64,000 nt of DNA from the NCBI RefSeq assembly GCF_020005365.1, contig NZ_JACNML010000001.1, positions 62,001 to 126,000 of the forward strand. Reading direction: 5' to 3'. The position numbers and the translations under genes are program-made. How positions within the stretch are numbered: position 1 is the stretch's first letter; each line of letters begins with the position of its first letter. The notes beneath the pieces were generated by a model. That model had not been told where the DNA came from and searched no databases. It saw only the letters and a list, made by a program, of their open reading frames with translations. The DNA is from Kangiella shandongensis. GTDB taxonomy: Bacteria; Pseudomonadota; Gammaproteobacteria; Enterobacterales; Kangiellaceae. Below, piece after piece: positions 9,193 through 17,599 of this stretch.

Positions 9193-9594
9193 TTACTGTA
9201 CCTTCTCTGTTGCGACTGAAACCTTGGCGCCAGCACTCTTAGCAAAGTCGATGACTTTAAGAACAAGCCCTGCTTTTGCCTTTTTGTCAGCCTGGATGAC
9301 TACCTCACCTTCCAGGTTCTCAGTACGCAATGATTGGATTTTTGATTTAACTTCTGCAGGCTGCACAGTCGTTTTATCTATCGTAATCGTGTTTTTGTCG
9401 TCAATTGCCACAAAGATATAAGCGTTTTTACGCTCTTTTGCTGTGGTTGCAGTAGGTTTGACAACTTCAACGCCCGCTTGTTTCACAAAAACCGTAGTAA
9501 CGATGAAGAAGATCAACATAATAAACACAATGTCTAACATTGGAGTCATGTCGATCTCTACATCTTCTTGCTTTCTTTTATCTTGTATAGCCAT
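9193..9594 (-). CDS. exbD: ExbD/TolR-family biopolymer transport protein
   Basis: 133 aa. The N-terminal cytoplasmic tail precedes one membrane helix (about residues 18-40) carrying the family motif DMTPMLDIVFIMLIFFIVTT, whose Asp (in MLDIV) is the proton-carrying residue of ExbD/TolR. A periplasmic domain follows (VVIQADKKAKAGLVLKVIDFAK). It works with ExbB to power TonB. Short spacing to exbB upstream (17 bp) and tonB downstream (3 bp) indicates one transcript. Confidence 0.93.
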   Translation of the reverse strand: MAIQDKRKQEDVEIDMTPMLDIVFIMLIFFIVTTVFVKQAGVEVVKPTATTAKERKNAYIFVAIDDKNTITIDKTTVQPAEVKSKIQSLRTENLEGEVVIQADKKAKAGLVLKVIDFAKSAGAKVSVATEKVQ

Positions 9595-9611
9595 GTAGCT
9601 TCACCCAATGA

Positions 9612-10124
9612 TTAATGGTGTGGAAGGTTATCGGCTAACTGGTGCGTTTTCAAATAAGCTGTTTGCTCTAAACGGCTACTGAAAAAGATACCAGATAGTG
9701 CTGCAACCATCCCCGCCATTGTTGGAATTGTCGCTTGGAAGATACCGCCCGCCATTTGACGTGCACTACCTGAGCCCTGACCTGACATACCATCGAAAAC
9801 ACTGATCATACCCGTAACCGTACCTAAAAGGCCCAGTAGCGGACAAATTGCAATCAAGGTTTTGATTAATAGCATTCTTTGGTTCAAAGCTTCTCTCGCT
9901 ATTGAGACCCAAGCATCACGGATTTGGTGTGCGCGCCATGATGTTTGATCGTCACGCGAGTTCCAACGAGCAATAATCGAACGAGCTTCTTTGGGGAACT
10001 GCCCATAGATGTACCAGTAGCGCTCGATAATAAAGGTCCACATGAGGAAGAGAACGAGTCCTATCCACCATAGGACCCATCCACCTTTACCGATAAACGC
10101 TAATATCGTATAGATTAATTCCAT
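9612..10124 (-). CDS. exbB: ExbB/MotA/TolQ-family proton channel protein (ExbB2)
   Basis: 170 aa, shorter than E. coli ExbB, with three hydrophobic segments: about residues 12-32, and the paired segments ALIAICPLLGLLGTVTGMISVF and GGIFQATIPTMAGMVAALSGIFF. The second segment holds the conserved LLGTVTGM of the MotA/TolQ/ExbB family. It forms the membrane channel that, with ExbD, energises TonB. It is the second ExbB-family member in this operon, after the larger TtpC-like protein that ends 10 bp upstream. Confidence 0.92.
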   Translation of the reverse strand: MELIYTILAFIGKGGWVLWWIGLVLFLMWTFIIERYWYIYGQFPKEARSIIARWNSRDDQTSWRAHQIRDAWVSIAREALNQRMLLIKTLIAICPLLGLLGTVTGMISVFDGMSGQGSGSARQMAGGIFQATIPTMAGMVAALSGIFFSSRLEQTAYLKTHQLADNLPHH

Positions 10125-10134
10125 AAGGAAATTC

Positions 10135-11481
10135 CTATCCGTTATTTTCGTCGTGTTGAGCCATTAGACCCGTGCTTTGCTCTTCAAGTACATGAATGAT
10201 GCTCTTACTTTTACCCGCAACAACAGCGTGTAGGAAAGTAAGTGGGATTGCTGCTAATAGACCCCAAACAGTAGTTACCAATGCCTGAGAAATACCGTTC
10301 GCCATCAAACGTGGGTCACCTGTACCGTGTAGGGTAATTGATTGGAATACCTCAATCATACCAACAACTGTACCTAATAGACCTAACAACGGACCTAGCG
10401 CTGCAATAACCTTGATTAAGTTAATACCACGCTCAATCTTAGGTGTTTCTTTAAGAACTGCTTCGTCTAGCTTCAGCTCTAAGTTTTCTACATCTTCATC
10501 TTTGTTCGCTAAGTAGACTTTCATCACACGACCAAGCGGGTTGTTGCCAGGTGTGCTTGATTTCTTTTGCGACGCAACTTTTGGACCCGTAACCATGTAA
10601 AGCGTGAATAGACGCTCTAACGCGATTAAGATACCGATCGCTAATAAGATCATAACGGTAGAGCCGGCAAAGCCTTTAAACTTCCACAAACGATCAGGCA
10701 AGCTCATTTTCAGCTTTTCTAACTGCAAAATACCGCCTTTAGTTGGGTCGATGTAAAGACCAGCATAACCAGAGGCTGCTGACTCATAACCTGATGCCAA
10801 GTCACGAACTTCGGCTGCTGGCTGAACTTGTAGCGTCTTAATCTGACCTTGATCGTAAATAAGGTACTCGTTACCTGTTAACAAGTTGAAAGTACCAATA
10901 CGTTCAACTGTCTGCGTTTCAGTACGGCCCGCTTCGTTGACAACGTCAGCAGCAAAGTTTGCTGTATTACCCTGCTCGGATAATTCCTGAAGCATTAATA
11001 CGTAGAAACCACGAAGGTCGTCCATTTTTGGCAGCTCTTCAGCTTCAATCAACTTGTCTAGCAATACACCACGCCCCGGGTATTGTGCACTAATCAGTGA
11101 TGAAGCAATGTCACCCGATAGGCTGTTCGCTGCTTGACGAACAACACCGAATAACTCACCCAAGTTACCTTGCTTAACACGTAGGTCTTCGGCAATTTGC
11201 GTCAGTTGCTTTTCATTTTCGTCAAACTGAGCTTTTAAACGTTCACTTCGAGCTTCTTCCGCAGCTAGCTTAGCTTTGGCATCCGCTAAAAGCTTATCTT
11301 GCTGGCTTTTCTTACGCTGAAACTCTTGAACGCGCTGGTTATTCACCTGCTCTTGAATACGCTCTTTATCCCTTACTTTCTTAAGAAGGTCGGCGTGTGA
11401 CAAACTTTCAGCGGCGTTCGATACGGCTGAAACGCTAAACGCTAAGGCGCCAGCAAGTGATAATGCTAAAATGTTTCTCAT
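10135..11481 (-). CDS. ttpC: TtpC-like large MotA/TolQ/ExbB-family protein with periplasmic coiled-coil domain
   Basis: 448 aa. A signal peptide (cleavage near SNA-AE) is followed by a long coiled coil (about residues 25-110: KVRDKERIQEQVNNQRVQEFQRKK and similar), a periplasmic domain, and a C-terminal ExbB-like membrane module with three helices including ALGPLLGLLGTVVGMIEVF and the TTVWGLLAAIPLTFLHAVVAG region. This architecture and size match TtpC of Vibrio TonB2 systems, which is required together with ExbB2/ExbD2 for TonB2 function. The start overlaps the DUF3450 gene stop by 4 bp. Confidence 0.88.
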   Translation of the reverse strand: MRNILALSLAGALAFSVSAVSNAAESLSHADLLKKVRDKERIQEQVNNQRVQEFQRKKSQQDKLLADAKAKLAAEEARSERLKAQFDENEKQLTQIAEDLRVKQGNLGELFGVVRQAANSLSGDIASSLISAQYPGRGVLLDKLIEAEELPKMDDLRGFYVLMLQELSEQGNTANFAADVVNEAGRTETQTVERIGTFNLLTGNEYLIYDQGQIKTLQVQPAAEVRDLASGYESAASGYAGLYIDPTKGGILQLEKLKMSLPDRLWKFKGFAGSTVMILLAIGILIALERLFTLYMVTGPKVASQKKSSTPGNNPLGRVMKVYLANKDEDVENLELKLDEAVLKETPKIERGINLIKVIAALGPLLGLLGTVVGMIEVFQSITLHGTGDPRLMANGISQALVTTVWGLLAAIPLTFLHAVVAGKSKSIIHVLEEQSTGLMAQHDENNG

Positions 11482-12254
11482 TGTGCTGCCTCCGTAACTG
11501 GGACTGGTACTTTGAAGAGTTCTTGAGTTGCGACACCTTTCGCCATGTTAATAGCGCTACTCACTGAGTCTAAGTACTCTTTAGGCAATGGTTGCCATGT
11601 ACCTGAGTTTTTATCCCAGTAGGCACCACTTTCACCGTCAACAGTTAAGTAAACATAAGATAGACGCCCTACACGTAGAAAATCTACAGTTAGAGCTTCA
11701 CCATCTTTATCAATATTACCAGTACTCGCTGATACAGCGTTACCGTACTGCATTTCAATTTGGTAAGCTTCTAAAATCTTGCGATATTTTTCAGAAACTG
11801 TAACTTCAGCAGAATCCATCAAAGCGTACAAATTCTGTACACGCTCTTGGCGCTTTTCGATGTTAAATGGAATATCTAATTGAACAAACTCATCAAGGGT
11901 TTTGATCATTTCATCCATTAAAGGAAGAACACCCTTCTCAGTCTCGTCAATGGTTTCCATTTCTTTACTGCTTTCAGCAATTTGTTTTTCCTGAGAAGCA
12001 ATTTGTCTTTCAAGCTGAGTATTATAAATGCGCAAACTGTCAACTTGTTGCAAAGTGTTTCTGTACTCTAGAGCCAAATCAGTTGTTTGCTCTGCTAGAC
12101 GATCTACAGATACCTGCGTACTCGCTGCCTTCTTATCAATTCGTTTCTCTACAGTCATAGAGGAATTGAATGGGCCAGCAGCAATTGTGCTTCCCATGAC
12201 AGCGGAAGCCAATAAGGCAACAGCCGTTTTTTTAAAAAGTACTTGTTTTTTCAT
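11478..12254 (-). CDS. DUF3450-family periplasmic coiled-coil protein
   Basis: About 258 aa from ATG at 12254 (sequence MKKQVLFKK), which gives a proper signal peptide (AVALLASAVMGSTIA-AG); an upstream in-frame ATG at 12338 would put 28 residues before it and is less likely. A coiled coil spans about residues 50-110 (TTDLALEYRNTLQQVDSLRIYNTQLERQ region), followed by a compact domain with SYVYLTVDGESGAYWDKNSGTW. DUF3450 genes regularly precede TtpC-ExbB2-ExbD2-TonB2 and the protein is thought to assist that complex in the periplasm. It is the first gene of the operon. Confidence 0.85.
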   Translation of the reverse strand: MKKQVLFKKTAVALLASAVMGSTIAAGPFNSSMTVEKRIDKKAASTQVSVDRLAEQTTDLALEYRNTLQQVDSLRIYNTQLERQIASQEKQIAESSKEMETIDETEKGVLPLMDEMIKTLDEFVQLDIPFNIEKRQERVQNLYALMDSAEVTVSEKYRKILEAYQIEMQYGNAVSASTGNIDKDGEALTVDFLRVGRLSYVYLTVDGESGAYWDKNSGTWQPLPKEYLDSVSSAINMAKGVATQELFKVPVPVTEAAQ

Positions 12255-12555
12255 AAACTTACCCAAATTTCTGTTCAGAAATTGTTTCATTAAAAGTCGA
12301 TGTAAAAGAAACTTAGTAGGATCCAGACCAAAAATCAAGGAATTAAAGGCTGGAAAGTGTTAAAACAGTCTCTTTATTGTCAACTTAAACCAATCGGTCT
12401 TCGTGCGGTGAAAGAAATCAACTATAAAGGAGAAGGCCTGTAACGGTCAACAAAACATTACAGCTAATTTACATTTAGTAATATCTTCAGATAACTTTTT
12501 TTTATACTTGAATGCAAGCCCGACATGAGTTCTGCATGAACCGAGTCAGCTTTGA
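12255..12555. other. Intergenic region, TonB2 operon leader / OMP gene downstream region
   Basis: About 300 bp between the DUF3450 start and the stop of the minus-strand barrel gene. It must hold the TonB2 operon promoter and leader, but I see no convincing -35/-10 pair, no clear Fur-type inverted repeat, and no strong terminator hairpin for the upstream barrel gene. Confidence 0.4.
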
Positions 12556-13716
12556 CTAAAAGTTAATACTACCACTTAACTTAATATATTTTGGGCTCTG
12601 AAAGGTATATGGGGTTAAACCCGTATCGTCAAATGGCTGCATGTTTTTTTCGTCTACTGACACGTTACCTAACAAATTCATCAGGTCGATTCGAATGACC
12701 AGCCCAACATTATCCCAGTCCCCTTGATATTGAACACCAATATCTAATGTTGTGCTGTTGAAATCTAATTTGCTGGTATCCGCGGACAACAACGATACAA
12801 TCTGGGGGGATTTTTGCTGGAAAAAATGTCGACTGAGGTTAGCATCCAGACTCCAGTCATGATTGATATCATATTGACTGAAAAGCGAAAAACTCTGTTC
12901 ATCCAGCTGACTGTGCGACATTTCTAAAGCATCTAACTTGTAAGGCTGCCAGTTGAATACTGAACTTGAGCGATTGACTTTACCACCATAACTTAATCGC
13001 TCTCCGGCCTGGCGAGTTAATCGTATCTCAATCCCTTCAGCAGCTTTATCAAAACCAGTCGACGCATCCAACTCAGACAATAAGTTTACGGCTTCCGGTA
13101 GACCATCTTTATTCAGATCAAACCAGTAACGCTGATTGGTGAGGCTACTTTGCGTCAAGTCAAACAAACTATTGTCGGCGGCTTTTTGCGTCAAATCTGA
13201 CTTAGTATAACTAATACTAACAGCCCAACTGTCATTAACTTGTTGCTCAAAGCCAAATGAGAAATTTTCCCCTTCTATACCGCTTTCGTTATAGTCCAGG
13301 AAGTCATCAACTTTAATAGAAACGGGGACTCGGCGGTTACCATAATCAATATAAAAAGTTGATTCGCCTCCGTTAGGGCTGTAAGCCGAATTTAAACGGT
13401 ACTGTTCGGTAAAAGCCGACTCTTGTGACTGATTAAGATCTAAAGAGACTTTCCAAAAACCATCTTCTCCGTCAACTAAGCCCACAGACAGGCTTTCAGC
13501 ACCTTGATAAGAAGGAAAATCTGTCTCTCCAGCATACAAAGGAATAGCCTTTGATGAAGAGTAGTAGTCAAACAACTCGGTTACCGAGGAACTATTTAGC
13601 GCATATGGTGACCAATCGCTAGAAGGCTCGGAAATACCTTTACTTGCAACTGCGGTACTGCTAAGGAATAGAAGTACTGACGCAGTAATTACTTTTACCT
13701 GACTTAAAGGTTTCAT
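12556..13716 (-). CDS. Predicted outer-membrane beta-barrel protein, unknown function
   Basis: 386 aa. The signal peptide (VITASVLLFLSSTAVA-SK) is followed by alternating polar/hydrophobic strands with many aromatic residues, and the chain ends in KYIKLSGSINF, the C-terminal Phe signature recognised by BAM in barrel proteins. A loop with DLNKDGLPEAVN resembles a calcium-loop/FG-GAP-like turn. Length suggests roughly 14-16 strands. I cannot name it. It sits next to, but is separated by about 300 bp from, the TonB2 operon and diverges from sapA; it lacks a plug domain, so it is not itself a TonB-dependent receptor. Confidence 0.7.
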   Translation of the reverse strand: MKPLSQVKVITASVLLFLSSTAVASKGISEPSSDWSPYALNSSSVTELFDYYSSSKAIPLYAGETDFPSYQGAESLSVGLVDGEDGFWKVSLDLNQSQESAFTEQYRLNSAYSPNGGESTFYIDYGNRRVPVSIKVDDFLDYNESGIEGENFSFGFEQQVNDSWAVSISYTKSDLTQKAADNSLFDLTQSSLTNQRYWFDLNKDGLPEAVNLLSELDASTGFDKAAEGIEIRLTRQAGERLSYGGKVNRSSSVFNWQPYKLDALEMSHSQLDEQSFSLFSQYDINHDWSLDANLSRHFFQQKSPQIVSLLSADTSKLDFNSTTLDIGVQYQGDWDNVGLVIRIDLMNLLGNVSVDEKNMQPFDDTGLTPYTFQSPKYIKLSGSINF

Positions 13717-14036
13717 TGCTCACTCTACACTTTGTTGTCTAAAGTCACACAGCACTGGTTACTTTCTATTATGGCGTTAAAGTGTGTTAAAGCTTCAACT
13801 CGCTATGTGCCCCAAAACGTTGCCTCAAAGGCATTTTAATTAGGATTACAGTACTAGACCGTTGCTTAAGAGCAGCTGAACAGTACGGTATTTAATACAT
13901 TTTAGTATATCAGTTTCCCTATGCCTTTCAACTTGTTACGGTGTGAACTTAGTGGCTGTTCACAGCTTGTTACAAGTTCTACCGCTGCCCTGAGAAACCT
14001 TGACACTCAGTAAGTGCTAGGCACTGGAGGTTAAGC
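13717..14036. promoter_or_regulatory. Divergent regulatory region between OM barrel gene and sap operon
   Basis: It contains a perfect inverted repeat TGTGAAC-N9-GTTCACA (13942-13964), the direct repeat CTTGTTAC at 13932 and 13966 (the second copy inside the palindrome CTTGTTACAAG), and the small palindrome AGTGC-TAG-GCACT (14013-14025) touching the GGAGG at 14026-14030. These look like operator/leader elements for the flanking genes; no regulator can be named. Confidence 0.5.
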
Positions 14037-14075
14037 TTGTTATTATTAAGAAATCTAACGAAAACAAAGACCTGA
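14037..14075 (+). CDS. Possible 12-codon leader ORF overlapping sapA start
   Basis: A strong GGAGG (14026-14030) lies 6 nt before TTG (14037), which opens a 12-codon frame (MLLLRNLTKTKT) ending TGA at 14073-14075, overlapping the sapA ATG by one base (TGATG). The sapA ATG itself has no good Shine-Dalgarno, so the leader could couple translation. The alternative is that sapA starts at ATT (14042) in its own frame. Confidence 0.35.
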   Translation: MLLLRNLTKTKT

Positions 14076-15763
14076 TGATAAACGATAGCGTTTATAATTG
14101 CATCATTCGTACCGTGCCAAGCTTGGCAGCTGTAGCCCTGCTTCTATGCACAGCATGTACTCCTGATGCTTCCCCAGAAAGCAGCGAAAAGTCTCGGCAA
14201 CTGCTCGTCTATTGTTCGGAGGGCAGCCCTGACAGCTTCAACCCTCAGCTCGTAACGTCGGGTACTTCGTATGACGCCACGGCTAACATTATTTACAATC
14301 AGCTGGTGACCTACAAGCCGGGCACCACGGAAATTATACCGTCGCTGGCCAAATCCTGGAGCATCAGTGACGATGGGCTGCGGTATACTTTAAACCTCAG
14401 GCAAGATGTCCCATTTCATAGCAACCAGCTCTTTACCCCCAGTCGGCCTCTGAATGCCGACGATGTCCTGTTCAGTTTCAACCGACAAAGATTAAGCAAT
14501 CACCCTTATCATGGGATTTCAGGTGGACGTTATCCTTATTTCACGGCACAAAGCCTCGACCAGCTGATCAAAGACATTCGTAAAAAAGGCAAATATCAGG
14601 TCGAATTTATTTTAACTCGCCCAGAAAGCCCTTTCCTGTCAATTTTAGCAACACCTTTCGCTTCGATACTCTCAGCGGAATACGCTGCTCAACTTAATAA
14701 AATGAAACACCCAGAGTGGATTGATAGCAAACCTATTGGAACTGGACCTTTTCGCTTTGACCGCTATGAGCCAGACGCTTATATCCGCTATGAACGTTTT
14801 GACAACTACTTTGTCCAATCCCAACGGGTTAAGAATCTGGTTTTTGCTATCACACCCGATGCCGCAATGCGCTTTGCCCGGTTCAGTGCCGGTGAATGTG
14901 ATGTGATGAGCTACCCTTTGCCTGTGCACCTGCGAGTCGCCCAAAAAAATGATCTGGACATTGTGCAAACACCCGGTCTCAACGTGGCTTATTGGGCTTT
15001 TAATACTGAAAAACCGCCATTCCATGATGCCAAAGTCAGACAGGCTCTGACCATGGCCATTGACCGTGAGGCTATTTTGCAGACAGTCTATGACCGTCAG
15101 GCATCCCTGGCGACCAATCCCATCCCCCCTTCTTCCTGGGCTTATAATAAAAACATCAACAAAGTGACCTTTAGCAAGCGGCAGGCTTTAGAGTTACTAA
15201 AAGAAGCGGGGTACGGTAATGGCTTTACCATTGATATTTGGGCAATGCCAATTCAACGGGCTTACAATCCCAATGCTCGAAAAATGGCAGAGATGATCCA
15301 GCAAGATCTGGCGGATATTAATGTCGAGGCCCGTATCATTACTTATGAGTGGGGCACTTTTTTATCTCGTGTCGCACAAGGTCTTCACCACAGTGTTCTT
15401 CTAGGCTGGAATGCGGATAATGCCGATCCGAATAATTTTTTCAGTCCGCTATTAAGCTGTACCTCTGCCATTAGTGGCAATAACTACTCCAAGTGGTGCA
15501 ACCGGGAGTTTGACGAATTGATTTTAAAGGCAAGAACCTCCTCTGAACAAACGGTAAGAAAGCGCTATTACGATGAAGCTCAGGAAGTCTTTAAACAGCA
15601 AGCCCCCTGGTTAACCATTGCTCATGCCAACAACAGTGTCTTAGTGCAACACAACGTTCACGGCTTAATTATTTCACCCATCGGCAATATCAGCTTTGAA
15701 GGTGTCACTATTTCTGAGTCAACAAGCAGCGAGCTCACTGACACAGAAGGAGAAGCCAAATAA
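14075..15763 (+). CDS. sapA: Peptide ABC transporter substrate-binding protein SapA
   Basis: 562 aa, SBP_bac_5 (DppA/OppA/SapA) family. The N-terminal export signal ends in LLLCTAC, so it is probably a lipoprotein, though the -3 Cys is unusual for a lipobox. Family features are SLAKSWSISDDGLRYTLNLR with FHSNQLF, GTGPFRFDRYEPD and the C-terminal LGWNADNADPNNFFSPLLSC. SapA binds antimicrobial peptides and heme in the periplasm of enteric and Haemophilus strains and feeds the SapBCDF importer. It is the first gene of sapABCDF; its stop overlaps the sapB start (TAATG). The true start is uncertain (see the leader ORF). Confidence 0.88.
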   Translation: MINDSVYNCIIRTVPSLAAVALLLCTACTPDASPESSEKSRQLLVYCSEGSPDSFNPQLVTSGTSYDATANIIYNQLVTYKPGTTEIIPSLAKSWSISDDGLRYTLNLRQDVPFHSNQLFTPSRPLNADDVLFSFNRQRLSNHPYHGISGGRYPYFTAQSLDQLIKDIRKKGKYQVEFILTRPESPFLSILATPFASILSAEYAAQLNKMKHPEWIDSKPIGTGPFRFDRYEPDAYIRYERFDNYFVQSQRVKNLVFAITPDAAMRFARFSAGECDVMSYPLPVHLRVAQKNDLDIVQTPGLNVAYWAFNTEKPPFHDAKVRQALTMAIDREAILQTVYDRQASLATNPIPPSSWAYNKNINKVTFSKRQALELLKEAGYGNGFTIDIWAMPIQRAYNPNARKMAEMIQQDLADINVEARIITYEWGTFLSRVAQGLHHSVLLGWNADNADPNNFFSPLLSCTSAISGNNYSKWCNREFDELILKARTSSEQTVRKRYYDEAQEVFKQQAPWLTIAHANNSVLVQHNVHGLIISPIGNISFEGVTISESTSSELTDTEGEAK

Positions 15764-16722
15764 TGTTTGCCTCGCTCCTAAAACAGTTAGGGACACTCCT
15801 TATCAGTCTGCTTGGGTTAACGGTTTTAACCTACATTCTCAGCCTGCAATCGAATATCCCGATCCACGACTACAAAAGTAGTAACGTCTTTTTACAGTAC
15901 TTTGAGTACCTGCAGTTCTTACTTCAGGGAGACTGGGGGATATCAAGCATCCACAAACGTAGCGTTTTAAAAGATTTTCTACAGCATTTCCCAGCTTCAA
16001 TAGAGTTAATTGCTCTAGCATTAACCTTAGCGGTGACGACTGGTCTGGGCTTAGGCATACTATCCGCTAGTCGACGTGGCGGCTGGCTTGATAATACCCT
16101 GATGACATCTTCTTTAATCGGCTATTCAATGCCAATTTTCTGGTGGGGCATGTTACTGGTTCTACTCTTCTCACTAACCCTTGGCTGGACTCCGGTAGCA
16201 GGCAGGTTAGACTTTCAATATAACATCGAGCCCTACACCCGCTTCATGCTCATTGACACCTTACTGCATCATAATAAATACGGCTTCAATGCTTTTTTGA
16301 ATGCATTGCATCACCTGATTCTGCCGGCAGTGACGCTCAGCACCATCCCCATGGCTATCATTGCCCGCATGACCCGATCATCGTTGCTGGCAGTATTGAA
16401 GTCTGAGTATATCCGTACGGCACGCTCAAAAGGGATTAGCAAACGACGTATTATCTGGATCCATGGCCTGCGCAACGCTTTACAGCCAATTCTAACCATT
16501 AGTGGCGTCCAGGTTAGTATTATCATGTCCGGAGTCATCGTTACCGAATATATTTTCGCCTGGCCAGGAATCGGAAAGTGGTTACTGGAAGCCGTTTCAC
16601 GACGTGATTTTGCCAGTATCCAGGGTGGCGTTCTGGCTCTGTCAATTGTGGTCATTGCTTTCAACCTTGCTCTGGACTTTTTAAGCATCTACCTCAATCC
16701 CCGTTTGAGGAGACCATCATGA
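15763..16722 (+). CDS. sapB: Peptide ABC transporter permease SapB
   Basis: 319 aa, BPD_transp_1 permease of the Dpp/Opp/Sap type. It has an N-terminal helix, then a cluster of five helices from about residue 85. The EAA-type cytoplasmic loop reads EYIRTARSKGISKRRIIWIHGLRNALQP, which contacts the ATPase. The length matches E. coli SapB (321 aa). It overlaps sapA by 1 bp and sapC by 4 bp, so it is translated coupled with both. Confidence 0.9.
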   Translation: MFASLLKQLGTLLISLLGLTVLTYILSLQSNIPIHDYKSSNVFLQYFEYLQFLLQGDWGISSIHKRSVLKDFLQHFPASIELIALALTLAVTTGLGLGILSASRRGGWLDNTLMTSSLIGYSMPIFWWGMLLVLLFSLTLGWTPVAGRLDFQYNIEPYTRFMLIDTLLHHNKYGFNAFLNALHHLILPAVTLSTIPMAIIARMTRSSLLAVLKSEYIRTARSKGISKRRIIWIHGLRNALQPILTISGVQVSIIMSGVIVTEYIFAWPGIGKWLLEAVSRRDFASIQGGVLALSIVVIAFNLALDFLSIYLNPRLRRPS

Positions 16723-17594
16723 GAAAATCACTGGTAACAGCAAATCAAAAGGCAGCCTGGGTCATTTACAAGCAGAACAAAGGCGCTCTGATTGGTTCTG
16801 TCATTCTGGCACTCATCTTATTAATGGCTTTAACCGGCCCGTGGCTGGCACCCTATGATCCAGCCCACCAGTTTAGTAATAAAGTATTGGTACCGCCCAT
16901 TTGGAATTCCGCTGGTGACTTTGACTACTTCTTCGGGACAGACGATTTAGGCCGAGACCTGCTTTCACGGCTGCTCTACGGTGCCCGCTTATCACTGCAG
17001 CTCACTCTCACCGTTGTTGTGACTGCAGCAATTACAGGGATCATAATCGGGGCGGCATCGGCATTTCTTAATCCGACCTTGCGCTCTTTGCTGATGCGTA
17101 TTATGGATTTATTATTATCGTTCCCATCGTTATTACTGGCTATTGCTATCGTAGCCATTATTGGTCCCGGGTTACCTAATGCTATTTATGCCGTTATTAT
17201 CGTTCTAATTCCACAATTTGTTCGTATTACTCAATCCGCCATCAGCGATGAGCTCAATAAGGACTATGTCATGGCAGCCAAGCTGGACGGAGCTAAACGT
17301 TTCCGACTACTGACCCACCATGTGTGGCCCAATATTGTGCCAGCCTTAATTGTCCAGCTGACCTTTAGCTTCTCTACGGCGCTGCTCGATATAGCAGCGC
17401 TTGGCTTCCTCGGCCTGGGTGCCCAGCCTCCCATGGCAGAATGGGGAACCATGCTATCGGAATCTCGAGCATTTATTCAGTTTGCACCTTGGACCATGAC
17501 ATTACCTGGCGTGGCCATTTTTCTGACAGTTCTGTCCATTAATTTAGTCGGCGATGGCATCCGCGATGCTCTCGATCCAAGACTTAACCGGTAA
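16719..17594 (+). CDS. sapC: Peptide ABC transporter permease SapC
   Basis: 291 aa with an N-terminal OppC-type segment (helix about residues 22-45) followed by HQFSNKVLVPP and FFGTDDLGRDLLSRLLYGARLSL, the standard DppC/SapC entry motif. The EAA loop is KDYVMAAKLDGAKRFRLLTHHVWPNIVPA. It forms the heterodimeric pore with SapB. ATGA overlap with sapB; sapD begins 5 bp after its stop. Confidence 0.9.
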   Translation: MRKSLVTANQKAAWVIYKQNKGALIGSVILALILLMALTGPWLAPYDPAHQFSNKVLVPPIWNSAGDFDYFFGTDDLGRDLLSRLLYGARLSLQLTLTVVVTAAITGIIIGAASAFLNPTLRSLLMRIMDLLLSFPSLLLAIAIVAIIGPGLPNAIYAVIIVLIPQFVRITQSAISDELNKDYVMAAKLDGAKRFRLLTHHVWPNIVPALIVQLTFSFSTALLDIAALGFLGLGAQPPMAEWGTMLSESRAFIQFAPWTMTLPGVAIFLTVLSINLVGDGIRDALDPRLNR

Positions 17595-17599
17595 ACACT

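Noticed and set aside
12556-13716. TonB-dependent receptor served by the neighbouring TonB2 operon
   Set aside because: The protein is only 386 aa and has no plug domain or TonB box; size and sequence suggest a plain barrel.
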